Positions 54,883 through 63,367 of a stretch of 64,000 bases of DNA are shown piece by piece. Position 1 is the stretch's first letter. The number at the start of each line of letters is the position of its first letter. The stretch spans positions 62,001-126,000 of the forward strand of contig NZ_AUCX01000008.1 in assembly GCF_000429985.1 (NCBI RefSeq), read 5' to 3'. Under the pieces are notes generated by a model. The model saw nothing but the letters and a program-made list of their open reading frames with translations, was not told the DNA's origin and made no database searches. The stretch comes from Maridesulfovibrio bastinii DSM 16055. Its GTDB lineage: Bacteria; Desulfobacterota; Desulfovibrionia; Desulfovibrionales; Desulfovibrionaceae. The translations under genes were made by a program, and so were the position numbers.

Positions 54883-57090
54883 CTATAAAGAATTTTCTTC
54901 AAATATTCTCTTTATCCTGTAACGGAGATGTGTAAACCTTTTACCTGCGGTCACGTTATTAAGTCCTATCTGAAAAGCTTTATTGCCACCGACAAGAACT
55001 GCCAGCCTTCTGGCTCTTGTCAGAGCAGTATATAAGAGATTGCGCTGCAATAAAAGATAATGCTGGGTAACCACAGGCATAACAACCGCCGGATACTCAC
55101 TTCCCTGCGACTTATGCACACTTACAGCATAAGCAAGTGAAAGTTCATCGAGCTCGGAGCTTTCATAATGAACAATATTGCCATCAAATTCAGCCGTTAG
55201 CTCTCCCTCTTCTTTATCAATATAAAAAACTCTTCCGAGATCACCGTTAAAGACTTCTTTTTCATAATTATTGCGAAGCTGAAGTATTCTGTCACCAACT
55301 CTAAATTCGGTATTGCCTCTGGTGAGCACAGCTCCTTTAGCAGGATTGAGTTTCTCCTGAAGGACCTGATTAAGTCTCTGGGTTCCGACCTCTCCTTTAT
55401 GCATGGGAGTCAGAACCTGTATATCTGTCATTGGGTCAAGAAAATAACGTTCCGGAATCCTTTCACAAACACTCTGGACAATCATATCCTGTACTTTCTG
55501 CAGATTTTCCTGAGGTATCCAGTAGAAATCTGATTCAGGAGCTTCCTTGGGATGATTCAATGGGAACTCACCGTCATTGATGCGGTGAGCGTTGACAACA
55601 ATATAGCTTTCCTGCGCCTGCCGGAAAATATGGTTTAAAACAGCACTTGGAACCTGCCCGCTCTGTAAAAGATCTGAAAGGACATTTCCCGGTCCGACTG
55701 ACGGCAACTGATTTACATCGCCGACAAAGATAACCCTGCATGTAAGCGGAACAGCCCTCAACACAGCCAGACACAGCTGACAATCAAGCATTGAAGCTTC
55801 ATCAACAACTAAAACATCAGCTTTAAGTTTCTGGTCTTCATTGTAAAAAAAACCTCCGGATTCCGGGGTAAACTGGAGCATGCGATGAATGGTTGTCGCC
55901 TGACGTCCGGTTGCTTCCGAAAGACGTTTAGCGGCCCTTCCGGTAGGTGCGGCAAGTTTGACTTTAAGCCCCAGCTCTCTGAGAGTGGTCACAACTGCTT
56001 TTGTGATGGTGGTTTTTCCAGTTCCCGGTCCACCGGTTATAATAAAAAATTTATTGATACAGGCATCAAAAACAGCTTCACGCTGCTCATCAGAAAGTTG
56101 AAAACCTAATTTTTCTTCAACTTCTGGCAAAACCTGTTCAACTTTTTCCCTGCTTACAGGTGAGGGATGGTTAACCAGACCATGAAGCCTTTTGCAGATT
56201 TCTTCTTCAAAGCGGTAGAAATGCATTAGAAAAACAGCCTGCTCAATATCCTGTTCTGGCAGGTCTTCTATGCGGATTCTCTTTTTGTTTTCGAGATTAT
56301 CCAGACCATCTTCCACTCTTTCACAATCCACTCCGCCAAGTTTGCCGCAGACATCCGCCATGAGCTTATCCTTTGGATAAAACATGTGCCCGCCACGTTC
56401 ACTGACAGAAAAAAGAGTGTAGATAATTGCAGCCTCGATCCTTTCAAAAGAATCAGGGGCAAAACCAAGCTTAAGAGCCATTGTATCAGCGGTTTTGAAT
56501 CCTATGCCTCTGATATCATAGGCAAGTTCGTAAGGATTTTCGCTAATTCTGGCTACCGACTGTGAACCGTAAAGATTGAAAATTCTAGCTGCGTAAGTAG
56601 GTGAAACATCATGGGAATGCAAAAACAGAATAAGATTTTTAATTTCCCTCTGGGAACTCCATGATTCCTTTATAACATCAAGTTTTTTTTGAGATATACC
56701 TTTAACTTTGAGCAGTTTTTCAGGCTCATCATCTAAAATATCAAGCACATCAATACCAAAAGTGGAAACCATCTCAGTTGCAATGGCCTCTCCCACCCCT
56801 TTAATGGATGATGACTTTAAAAACCGTATAACACCGGCTTCAGTCGCCGGGCGTACTCTTTCATGATAATCAGCTTCAAACTGTCTTCCAAATTTTGGAT
56901 GCTGCTTCCACCTTCCGTGAACAACGATGTTGTCACCAGCAGCAACACCGGGAAGTATCCCGACAACAGTTATCTGTGAAGATTCTTCCTTAGAAGCAAT
57001 TCGACAAACTGTATAATTATTATCTTCATTATGGAAAATTACGTTACGAACTTCCCCGGTTAATGAATCTTCTTCAGCCATAGAGGCCAC
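54883..57090 (-). CDS. recD2: RecD2-type ATP-dependent DNA helicase
   Basis: The 735 residues are typical of RecD2: N-terminal OB-fold region (SLTGEVRNVIFHNEDNNYTVCRI), helix-hairpin-helix repeats (SSIKGVGEAIATEMV, LKVKGISQKKLD), then the SF1B core with Walker A ITGGPGTGKTTITKA near 350, VDEASMLD near 430 and the late VHKSQGSEYPAVV and LLYTALTRAR motifs. The 5'-3' helicase acts in repair without RecBC. It lies five bases after recR on the same strand, a repair pair under one promoter. Confidence 0.95.
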   Translation of the reverse strand: MASMAEEDSLTGEVRNVIFHNEDNNYTVCRIASKEESSQITVVGILPGVAAGDNIVVHGRWKQHPKFGRQFEADYHERVRPATEAGVIRFLKSSSIKGVGEAIATEMVSTFGIDVLDILDDEPEKLLKVKGISQKKLDVIKESWSSQREIKNLILFLHSHDVSPTYAARIFNLYGSQSVARISENPYELAYDIRGIGFKTADTMALKLGFAPDSFERIEAAIIYTLFSVSERGGHMFYPKDKLMADVCGKLGGVDCERVEDGLDNLENKKRIRIEDLPEQDIEQAVFLMHFYRFEEEICKRLHGLVNHPSPVSREKVEQVLPEVEEKLGFQLSDEQREAVFDACINKFFIITGGPGTGKTTITKAVVTTLRELGLKVKLAAPTGRAAKRLSEATGRQATTIHRMLQFTPESGGFFYNEDQKLKADVLVVDEASMLDCQLCLAVLRAVPLTCRVIFVGDVNQLPSVGPGNVLSDLLQSGQVPSAVLNHIFRQAQESYIVVNAHRINDGEFPLNHPKEAPESDFYWIPQENLQKVQDMIVQSVCERIPERYFLDPMTDIQVLTPMHKGEVGTQRLNQVLQEKLNPAKGAVLTRGNTEFRVGDRILQLRNNYEKEVFNGDLGRVFYIDKEEGELTAEFDGNIVHYESSELDELSLAYAVSVHKSQGSEYPAVVMPVVTQHYLLLQRNLLYTALTRARRLAVLVGGNKAFQIGLNNVTAGKRFTHLRYRIKRIFEENSL

Positions 57091-57095
57091 CTGCC

Positions 57096-57701
57096 CTAAA
57101 GTTTCTGGCGGTACTCCAAAGACTGCCGCAAAGTTTCCTTATCTGTATATTTTACCTCTGAACCTATGGGGATACCCTGCGCCAGACGAGTCAATTCAAT
57201 ATGCGGAAACCGCTCATCGAGCACATTTTTCAGGTAAGATACAGTTGCTTCAGCATCAACAGTGGCCCCGAGAGCAAGGATTAATTCCTTCACTTCTCCC
57301 TTTTCAAGTCGCTTAAAAAGCAGCTCGAATTCAAGATTCCCCGGCGAAACTCCGTCCAGAGGAGAAAGCAGGCCTCCAAGAACCAGATAATAGCCGCGGT
57401 AAAGGCCCATTTCTTCAATAGACAGCAAGGAATCCCATTCTGACACAAGACACAGCTGTTCACGGTTACGCTCAGGGTCAGAGCATATAGGGCACGGACA
57501 GGTTTCAGTAATGCTTGCGCATTCTTCACAGATGCAAAGTTTTTCACGCAAATCGATTATGCTTTGTCCAAGTCCCGTGACTTTTTCACGAGGCATCTTC
57601 AAAAGGGTCAGAGCTATACGCATAGCGGACTTAGGCCCTAATCCCGGCAAATGAGCAAGCTGCTGCGCAACTTCTCTCAAAGGAGCTGGTAGATTTTCCA
57701 T
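57096..57701 (-). CDS. recR: Recombination mediator protein RecR
   Basis: RecR, with RecO and RecF, loads RecA at gaps. The 201 residues have an N-terminal helix-hairpin-helix (LAHLPGLGPKSAMRIAL), a zinc region with cysteines between 56 and 73 (CICEECASITETCPCPIC) and a Toprim domain (LCLVSEWDSLLSIE, about 82-95), then the Walker-like end TRLAQGIPIGSEVKYTDKETL. Length is standard. It follows ybaB by 181 bp and a terminator, so it starts its own unit with recD2. Confidence 0.96.
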   Translation of the reverse strand: MENLPAPLREVAQQLAHLPGLGPKSAMRIALTLLKMPREKVTGLGQSIIDLREKLCICEECASITETCPCPICSDPERNREQLCLVSEWDSLLSIEEMGLYRGYYLVLGGLLSPLDGVSPGNLEFELLFKRLEKGEVKELILALGATVDAEATVSYLKNVLDERFPHIELTRLAQGIPIGSEVKYTDKETLRQSLEYRQKL

Positions 57702-57803
57702 TTTTCCCTGATTAATCAGCTTGAGAGCAGATTCAATGAAAAGATTTATACCCTATGGGAAATAACACATCCACAGGACATATTAAGAATCAGTAAAAAA
57801 ACC

Positions 57804-57836
57804 GCACATCCGCCCCCATAAACGAGGCGGATGTGC
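57804..57836 (-). terminator. Terminator after ybaB (bidirectional)
   Basis: GCACATCCGCC (57804-57814) and GGCGGATGTGC (57826-57836) are perfect 11-bp arms around 11 bases. On the minus strand GGTTTTTTT follows. It separates dnaX-ybaB from recR-recD2. The remaining 57702-57882 contains the recR promoter, not resolved. Confidence 0.88.
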
Positions 57837-57882
57837 AAAAAATGTAAGCATATATCGCAATAAAGCAACAGGTCGATATGAA

Positions 57883-58194
57883 CTAAAACATACCCGGAAT
57901 ATTCAGACCACCGGTAATCTGGCCCATTTCAGATTCCATCATTGCTTTAGATTTTTTAAGAGCCTCATTAACCGCAGACAAAACCAGATCCTGAACCATT
58001 TCTACATCACCGGATTCAACAACTGTAGGGTCAATAGTGATTGAGCGTACTTCCTGAGCACCGGTAACCTTCGCGGTAACCATTCCTCCACCGGCAGTAG
58101 CTTCAACTTCGCGTTCTTTAAGTTCATCCTGAAGTTTAGTCATTTTGCGCTGCATAACCTGAGCCTGACGCAGCATATCGTTCATACCTTTCAT
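57883..58194 (-). CDS. ybaB: YbaB/EbfC nucleoid-associated protein
   Basis: The 103-residue YbaB/EbfC protein binds DNA as a dimer and is nearly always next to dnaX and recR. The pattern MNDMLRQAQVMQRKMTKLQDEL (helix), AGGGMVTAKVTGAQEVRSITIDP (beta) and GGLNIPGMF end is diagnostic. A strong AGGAGGAG lies eight bases before the ATG. It follows dnaX by 38 bp. The dnaX-ybaB-recR-recD2 order is the classical repair and replication neighbourhood, with recD2 added. Confidence 0.96.
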   Translation of the reverse strand: MKGMNDMLRQAQVMQRKMTKLQDELKEREVEATAGGGMVTAKVTGAQEVRSITIDPTVVESGDVEMVQDLVLSAVNEALKKSKAMMESEMGQITGGLNIPGMF

Positions 58195-58232
58195 TATATT
58201 CTCCTCCTGATAAAATTCAAATTACAATAAAT

Positions 58233-60212
58233 TTACTTTTTCCTGCGTTCAACAGAAACAATTGAAGCTCCGAATGTATCAATCACCCTTGCTATATCCG
58301 GATGTTCCTCAACCTCTTTCCGCAAATCACTGCTGGATTTGCGTGCGGTCCCTTTTCGTATTTTAAACTCGATAACGATATCGGGTCCGAAATATTCTTT
58401 AGAAAACCTCTTGATTGCGGACAGGCTTTCACTGTCAGTAATCTGATCGTGATGGAAAGGATTAGTGCAGGTCAAAATAAGTTTATTGTCGACCAGCTTA
58501 CCATTACATTTTTTTAACCCGATCAAAAAACCGTTTGCCCCGTTTTCAGCTGCATACTTTAAAAAACCATCAAAACTCTTCTCTCCTGAGATATCTGAAG
58601 AGACAGCTGGCCCTTTTACAACCCTACTGGTTTCTGATGCTTTTTCAGCTGAAAATTCATGCCCGGTATTATCAGGCATGGGAGAAAATTCTTTATTGTC
58701 TGCTGCATTATTTACAGCAGTAACAGAATTAGAATTTTGCAACGTGTTAGAATCATTTAAAACAACAGAACTATCACCCTCAGGATTATTTATATCTGCC
58801 GTTAGCCCACCCGTATTAGGCTCCGTTGAAGAGGAATCTGAAGATTCTCCTGCAGAAGAAGATGAACCTGATCCGTTTTCACGCTGAGCACCGGAAAAAC
58901 CGCGCCCCTGCCCGGACATCATTCCGGGATTGACCGCATCCATGTTTCCGGAATGAGCAGCCTTGCCGTTCGGACTTCCCGACTGGGGTCTGGAAAGATT
59001 TCTTCTATGCCCCGGGGTTTCAGCATTGGAATTTCTCGGAGCTGCAGATCCGGGTCTGGCCTGATTCTGTTGCCCGGCTCCACGCGAAATCATGGAACCG
59101 CATTTCTCCATGGAAATGAGATCAGGAAGATTGGCCATGTTAAGAAGCAGAAGTTCCAGAGCCAGAGCAGGTTCAAGACTTGTTAAGACCTTTCTCTGTC
59201 CGTCTACGGTCATCTGCCAGCAGGCATGGACAAAAGAACGGTCAAAAATTTCAGCCCAGCGCATAAACTCCTGCGCTTCAGCTGAGGAAAGTTCAAGCAG
59301 AGGAACGGCTCTCTCCCCCGATTGTCCGATAAGAAAAAGATTGCGCCAGAATGAACCTAGCTCCCTTATGAAAAATCCAAGATCGAGTCCCTGATCAAGA
59401 ACCTGTCGGACAACTTCTCCGACAAGGACAAGGTCACGATCGTGAATGGCCTGCATAAGAGTGAAAAAAACATCCTTTCCTGCAAGTCCCAGAATACTCC
59501 TGATGTCAGCTTCAACCAGACGGTCATTACCAAGAGCCAGAACCTGCCCAAGCAGAGACATGGAATCCCTGACACTGCCTGCTCCTCTTTTCGCAATAAG
59601 AGAAACAGCACCTTTCTCGTAGTCTATATTTTCCTTGTGCAGGATATTTTCCAGATGATCAGTCAGTTCCGGCATGCTCAGCATTTTAAAAGAGTAATGC
59701 TGGCAGCGGCTGATAATGGTGGCAGGAAACTTATGAGTCTCAGTAGTAGCCATTATAAATGTGGCATGCGGCGGTGGTTCTTCAAGAGTCTTGAGCAGAG
59801 CATTGAATGCCTGAGTCGTCAACATATGAGCTTCATCTATTATGAAGACTTTGTAGCGACATTCAATAGGAGCATAGCCTATATCCTCTTTCAGTCGTCT
59901 GGCATCTTCAACTTTACCGTGTGACGCAGCATCAATCTCGATAACATCAACGCCTATACCGGCAGTTATCTGTTTGCAGTGCACACATTCGTTGCATGGT
60001 TCAGCTGCAGGACCGTTGGCACAATTCAAAGCCTTGGCAAAAATTCTGGCTATTGTAGTTTTGCCGACCCCTCTGGTTCCGCTGAACAGATACGCCGGGG
60101 CAACTTTATCCTGCGCTGCTGCGCGGGAAAGTATTGTTTTAACGGCTTGCTGCCCCGCAACTTCAGCAAAAGTCTGGGGACGATATTTAGCGGTAAGGCT
60201 GGCTGTGCTCAT
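58233..60212 (-). CDS. dnaX: DNA polymerase III subunits tau/gamma
   Basis: DnaX loads the sliding clamp. The 659 residues have Walker A GTRGVGKT (45-52), the zinc-binding cysteines C64, C73, C76 and C79, DEAHMLTTQAFNALLKTLEEPP near 127-148 (Walker B, SRC-like sensor ISRCQHY after it) and a C-terminal domain. The middle (about 385-530) is low complexity, rich in Ser, Asn and Gly. A run of seven A bases in codons 566-568 precedes an immediate stop in the -1 frame, so slippage would cut about 90 residues. The ribosome site is 13 bases before ATG 60212. Confidence 0.96.
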   Translation of the reverse strand: MSTASLTAKYRPQTFAEVAGQQAVKTILSRAAAQDKVAPAYLFSGTRGVGKTTIARIFAKALNCANGPAAEPCNECVHCKQITAGIGVDVIEIDAASHGKVEDARRLKEDIGYAPIECRYKVFIIDEAHMLTTQAFNALLKTLEEPPPHATFIMATTETHKFPATIISRCQHYSFKMLSMPELTDHLENILHKENIDYEKGAVSLIAKRGAGSVRDSMSLLGQVLALGNDRLVEADIRSILGLAGKDVFFTLMQAIHDRDLVLVGEVVRQVLDQGLDLGFFIRELGSFWRNLFLIGQSGERAVPLLELSSAEAQEFMRWAEIFDRSFVHACWQMTVDGQRKVLTSLEPALALELLLLNMANLPDLISMEKCGSMISRGAGQQNQARPGSAAPRNSNAETPGHRRNLSRPQSGSPNGKAAHSGNMDAVNPGMMSGQGRGFSGAQRENGSGSSSSAGESSDSSSTEPNTGGLTADINNPEGDSSVVLNDSNTLQNSNSVTAVNNAADNKEFSPMPDNTGHEFSAEKASETSRVVKGPAVSSDISGEKSFDGFLKYAAENGANGFLIGLKKCNGKLVDNKLILTCTNPFHHDQITDSESLSAIKRFSKEYFGPDIVIEFKIRKGTARKSSSDLRKEVEEHPDIARVIDTFGASIVSVERRKK

Positions 60213-60247
60213 AGGTAGCTCTGAAACTCCGGGAATTTATTAAAAAG

Positions 60248-60282
60248 TTCGTTCCGGAACGAAAACGTCCCGGAACGAAAAC
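60248..60282 (-). terminator. Palindrome and repeat between ilvE and dnaX, terminator-like
   Basis: TTCGTTCCGGAACGAA (60248-60263) is a 16-bp perfect palindrome. CCGGAACGAAAAC occurs twice (60254-60266 and 60270-60282). On the minus strand CGTTCCGG and CCGGAACG can form an eight-bp stem with a 12-base loop followed by AACTTTTTAA. It fits an ilvE terminator, but it also lies just before dnaX and might be an operator. Confidence 0.6.
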
Positions 60283-60306
60283 ATATCTGAATCAAATTAA
60301 TTAAAA

Positions 60307-61233
60307 CTAAATTTCGTAATAATCGAGCCACTCGGAGTAATCGGAATTAGCACCTTTGACAATATCAAAAAACTCTTTCTGGAGTTTTTCAGCAACTGGA
60401 CCGCGGCGTCCGGCACCGATTATCCTATTATCAACTTCACGGATAGGTGTAACTTCAGCAGCAGTACCGGAGAAGAAAGCTTCATCGGCTGTGTACAGTT
60501 CATCACGGGTGAAAAGCTGTTCCTGAACTTCATATCCCAATGATTTCATCAGCTTCATAAGGCTGTCACGAGTGATACCACGCAGAACCGAGGTCAAAGG
60601 AGTTGTCTTGATGACTCCATCTTTGACTATAAAAATATTTTCGCCTGTAGCTTCAGAAACGAATCCCTGCGGATCAAGCATCAATGCTTCATCATATCCG
60701 TCAGTTACAGCTTCCATCTTGGCAAGAACCGAGTTTACATAGTTACCGCAGGCTTTAGCTTTAGTCATCATAGCATTTACATGATGCCGGGTAAAAGAAG
60801 ATGTTTTAATGCGGATACCTTTTTCAAGAGCATCTTCACCAAGGTAAGCACCCCAGTACCATGTTGCGATACAGACGCGTATAGGACAGGTTCCGGGATG
60901 TACTCCCATTGAACCTTCGCCGATGAAAACAAGAGGTCTGATGTAGGCTTCTTTATGACCATTTATACGCAGAGTTTCAATAATAGCGGTTTCAATCTCT
61001 TCCACGGAGAAAGGTATTTTTATTCCGAGAATTTTTGCCGAGTCAAACAGACGGACAACATGTTCCCTCAGTCTGAACACAGCCGACCTTCCATCAGCAG
61101 TGTTGTAGGCACGTATTCCTTCAAAGACACCAACACCGTAATGAAGAGTATGAGTCAGAACATGAACCTGAGCTTCATCCCACGGAACGAATTCACCATC
61201 AAACCAGATTTTTTCTGCTTTTTGTACCATCAT
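60307..61233 (-). CDS. ilvE: Branched-chain amino acid aminotransferase
   Basis: IlvE does the last step of valine, leucine and isoleucine synthesis, with PLP and glutamate. The 308 residues match class IV aminotransferases: [13 protein letters not shown] (31-43), the PLP lysine K160 in [29 protein letters not shown] near 180-200 and [12 protein letters not shown] near 223. The start could be either of two adjacent ATGs (61233 or 61230), with GGGGGA upstream. It lies 40 kb from ilvBNC, so is under separate control. It is a single gene. Confidence 0.95.
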   Translation of the reverse strand: MMVQKAEKIWFDGEFVPWDEAQVHVLTHTLHYGVGVFEGIRAYNTADGRSAVFRLREHVVRLFDSAKILGIKIPFSVEEIETAIIETLRINGHKEAYIRPLVFIGEGSMGVHPGTCPIRVCIATWYWGAYLGEDALEKGIRIKTSSFTRHHVNAMMTKAKACGNYVNSVLAKMEAVTDGYDEALMLDPQGFVSEATGENIFIVKDGVIKTTPLTSVLRGITRDSLMKLMKSLGYEVQEQLFTRDELYTADEAFFSGTAAEVTPIREVDNRIIGAGRRGPVAEKLQKEFFDIVKGANSDYSEWLDYYEI

Positions 61234-61423
61234 ATCCCCCTTTTAATACATCTCTATAATCTAGTGTGTAACCAATTTTACAGTCCGGATTATTTTTTTG
61301 ATGAAGAGGATGAAGCTAAAAAAAAGAGTCGCCAAGGTCAAGAAGGATCAACTATAAAGCAGTCCAGATTCCAGATGAATTCATATAAAATTCAATAAGA
61401 ACTTCCACAGCTGTCAGAAAATA

Positions 61424-61468
61424 CAGCCATCAGCCCCTTAATTAACCAGTTCTGGCTGGTTATGGCTG
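61424..61468 (-). terminator. Nested inverted repeats after the CBM48 gene
   Basis: CAGCCAT (61424-61430) pairs with ATGGCTG (61462-61468), and inside it TAACCAG (61443-61449) pairs with CTGGTTA (61456-61462). Only AATTAAGGGG follows on the minus strand, so termination would be weak. No gene is seen in 61234-61423. Confidence 0.45.
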
Positions 61469-61470
61469 AA

Positions 61471-61779
61471 TCAGACTGAAACAACCGAATTATCGGTATC
61501 AGCGTATGGAGAAGGTTCATAACTGTCAGCGTCAGTATCATTAAGCCAGTTTTCATGACCAACCAGATACCGGAACTGATAATCCTGATTTGTAGCCAGA
61601 TCCACTGTTACGGTATATTTACCGGACTTCAGTTTTTTCATGGGAGTTGTGCTTGTATCCCAGTTGTTAAAGTCACCAACAAGAAAAACAGACTCACCAT
61701 TTTCCACTTCATCTTTCGGGAGTTCAAATTTAACTTTGCAGACGGGCTTTGTCTTAAGAAATTTCTTGGTTATTGCCAT
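61471..61779 (-). CDS. Stand-alone CBM48 (glycogen-binding, isoamylase N-terminal) protein
   Basis: The 102 residues are one CBM48 immunoglobulin-like domain: FELPKDEVENGESVFLVGDFNNWD (in parts, about 17-40), TPMKKLKSGKYTVTVDLA and YQFRYLVGHENWLND, with the Trp residues that hold alpha-glucan. No catalytic domain follows, and there is no signal peptide. ATG 61779 has GGAGG ten bases upstream and is better than the frame's first codon. Such small proteins might regulate or target glycogen-acting enzymes. It is a single gene, 312 bp from the divergent aminotransferase gene. Confidence 0.85.
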   Translation of the reverse strand: MAITKKFLKTKPVCKVKFELPKDEVENGESVFLVGDFNNWDTSTTPMKKLKSGKYTVTVDLATNQDYQFRYLVGHENWLNDTDADSYEPSPYADTDNSVVSV

Positions 61780-62058
61780 TTCTTCCTCCAAAAAGCAGTT
61801 CGTTGTATGGATCTAAACAACCTGTAGTTCATAAAGATTATTATTTTTATAGATACTCCATATTTTTTTTCAATGTCAACTAAAGCAGATATTTTTATAA
61901 AAATGTAACATCATACAAATTTGTTTATTATATTTTATGTGTCATCTATTTAAAAATAATCCTTTTTTTTCTAAAAAATACATTTTTGGCGTATAAAATA
62001 CTTTTTCCGTAATAAATGGTGCTTAAAAATTTTTATAACCATCTACACATATTAACTT
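61780..62058. other. 279-bp AT-rich divergent gap
   Basis: This long AT-rich stretch, with runs of T and A, lies between the CBM48 gene and the aminotransferase. It must hold both promoters; only the rightward one was resolved. No RNA structure was recognised. Confidence 0.45.
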
Positions 62059-62087
62059 TGACAGCAAGATTAGGCATGGTTAAAAAG
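62059..62087 (+). promoter_or_regulatory. Sigma-70-type promoter for the aminotransferase
   Basis: A perfect TTGACA (62059-62064) is followed at 17 bp by TAAAAA (62082-62087). Start near 62094 gives a leader of about 29 bases with AGGAGA before ATG 62123. Confidence 0.45.
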
Positions 62088-62122
62088 ACGATTCAACAAT
62101 CTAATTGTCAGGAGACATAACC

Positions 62123-63292
62123 ATGGACAACTTCCCGAGAGTTCACCGGCTGCCCCCCTATGTATTTGCCACGGTGAACGAACTGAAGATGCAGATGCGC
62201 CACCAGGGCGAAGACATCATTGATCTGGGTATGGGCAACCCGGATATTCCCACACCTAAACACATTGTAGATAAACTGGTTGAGGCGGCGCAAAAGCCCG
62301 TAAACCACCGTTACAGCGCGTCCAAAGGTATTAAGGGACTGCGCAGGGAAATGGCCAAGTGGTATCGCAACAGATACGGCGTCGAACTTGATTATGACCA
62401 GGAAGTGGTTGTTACCATGGGCGCCAAAGAGGGGCTGGCGCACCTTGCACTTGTTATGCTTTCTCCGGGTGACGTTGTTTTCGCCCCGGATCCGTCATAC
62501 CCCATCCACCCATACGCGTGTATTATCGCGGGTGCGGATGTAAGACGTATTCCGATGGCACATGACCGTGATTTTATTGAAGACCTCGAGCTTGCTATGC
62601 GCCAGACATGGCCCAAACCAAAGCTTTTAATAATAAACTTTCCGCATAACCCGACCGGCATAACCACCGATCTGGCCTTTTTCCAGCGGATTGTTGATTT
62701 TGCTAAAGAAAATGACCTGAAAGTAATTCATGATCTGGCTTACGCCGATTTTACCTTTGACGGATATGAAGCTCCAAGCTTCCTTCAGGCCAAAGGCGCA
62801 AAGGACGTAGGTGTTGAATTTTTCTCACTTTCCAAAAGCTACTCCATGCCCGGATGGCGCGTAGGGTTCTGCTGCGGTAATGTTGAGATGGTTCAGGCGT
62901 TGACAAGAATCAAGAGTTATCTTGACTATGGACTCTTCCAGCCTATTCAGATAGCCGCCAGCGTTGCTTTAAGCGGCCCTCAGGAATGCGTGAGAGAAAT
63001 CATGGACGTCTATGAGGATCGCCGTGACGCCCTGTGCGAAGGACTGAACCGCATAGGATGGCCCGTAACACCACCGAAAGCCACACAATTTGTCTGGGCT
63101 GAAATTCCTGATGAATTTAAAAAACTCGGTTCGGTGGAATTCTCAAAGCTTATGCTCAGAGAATGCAAAGTCGCCGTTGCTCCGGGACTTGGTTTCGGAC
63201 ATTATGGAGACCACCATGTCCGTTTTGCTCTGGTTGAAAACCGCCAGCGCATCAATCAGGCGATAAGAGGAATGAAAAACCTGTTCGGTTAA
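62123..63292 (+). CDS. alaC: Alanine-synthesising aminotransferase AlaC-like (class I PLP)
   Basis: The 389-residue enzyme resembles E. coli AlaC along its length: [79 protein letters not shown] and the PLP lysine in [14 protein letters not shown]. It would interconvert pyruvate and glutamate with alanine and 2-oxoglutarate. ATG 62123 has AGGAGA; codons upstream in frame (from GTG/TTG 62105) are unlikely. It is 75 bp before the homoserine dehydrogenase gene. LL-diaminopimelate aminotransferase is an alternative name in this subfamily. Confidence 0.88.
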   Translation: MDNFPRVHRLPPYVFATVNELKMQMRHQGEDIIDLGMGNPDIPTPKHIVDKLVEAAQKPVNHRYSASKGIKGLRREMAKWYRNRYGVELDYDQEVVVTMGAKEGLAHLALVMLSPGDVVFAPDPSYPIHPYACIIAGADVRRIPMAHDRDFIEDLELAMRQTWPKPKLLIINFPHNPTGITTDLAFFQRIVDFAKENDLKVIHDLAYADFTFDGYEAPSFLQAKGAKDVGVEFFSLSKSYSMPGWRVGFCCGNVEMVQALTRIKSYLDYGLFQPIQIAASVALSGPQECVREIMDVYEDRRDALCEGLNRIGWPVTPPKATQFVWAEIPDEFKKLGSVEFSKLMLRECKVAVAPGLGFGHYGDHHVRFALVENRQRINQAIRGMKNLFG

Positions 63293-63305
63293 ACACAAAT
63301 TAAAC

Positions 63306-63340
63306 AAGGCGAAGTCCGGACCACGGGCTTCGCCTTTTCT
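63306..63340 (+). terminator. Terminator after the aminotransferase
   Basis: AAGGCGAAG (63306-63314) and CTTCGCCTT (63328-63336) are nine-bp arms around 13 bases, followed by TTCTC. The next gene starts 28 bp on, so hom may have its own promoter here or read through. Confidence 0.8.
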
Positions 63341-63367
63341 CACTTAAAACCGCCATTTGAGGTGTAA

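Noticed and set aside
58465-58887. A 140-codon plus-strand frame inside dnaX
   Set aside because: It lies antisense to the low-complexity DnaX linker and shows no motif or ribosome site.
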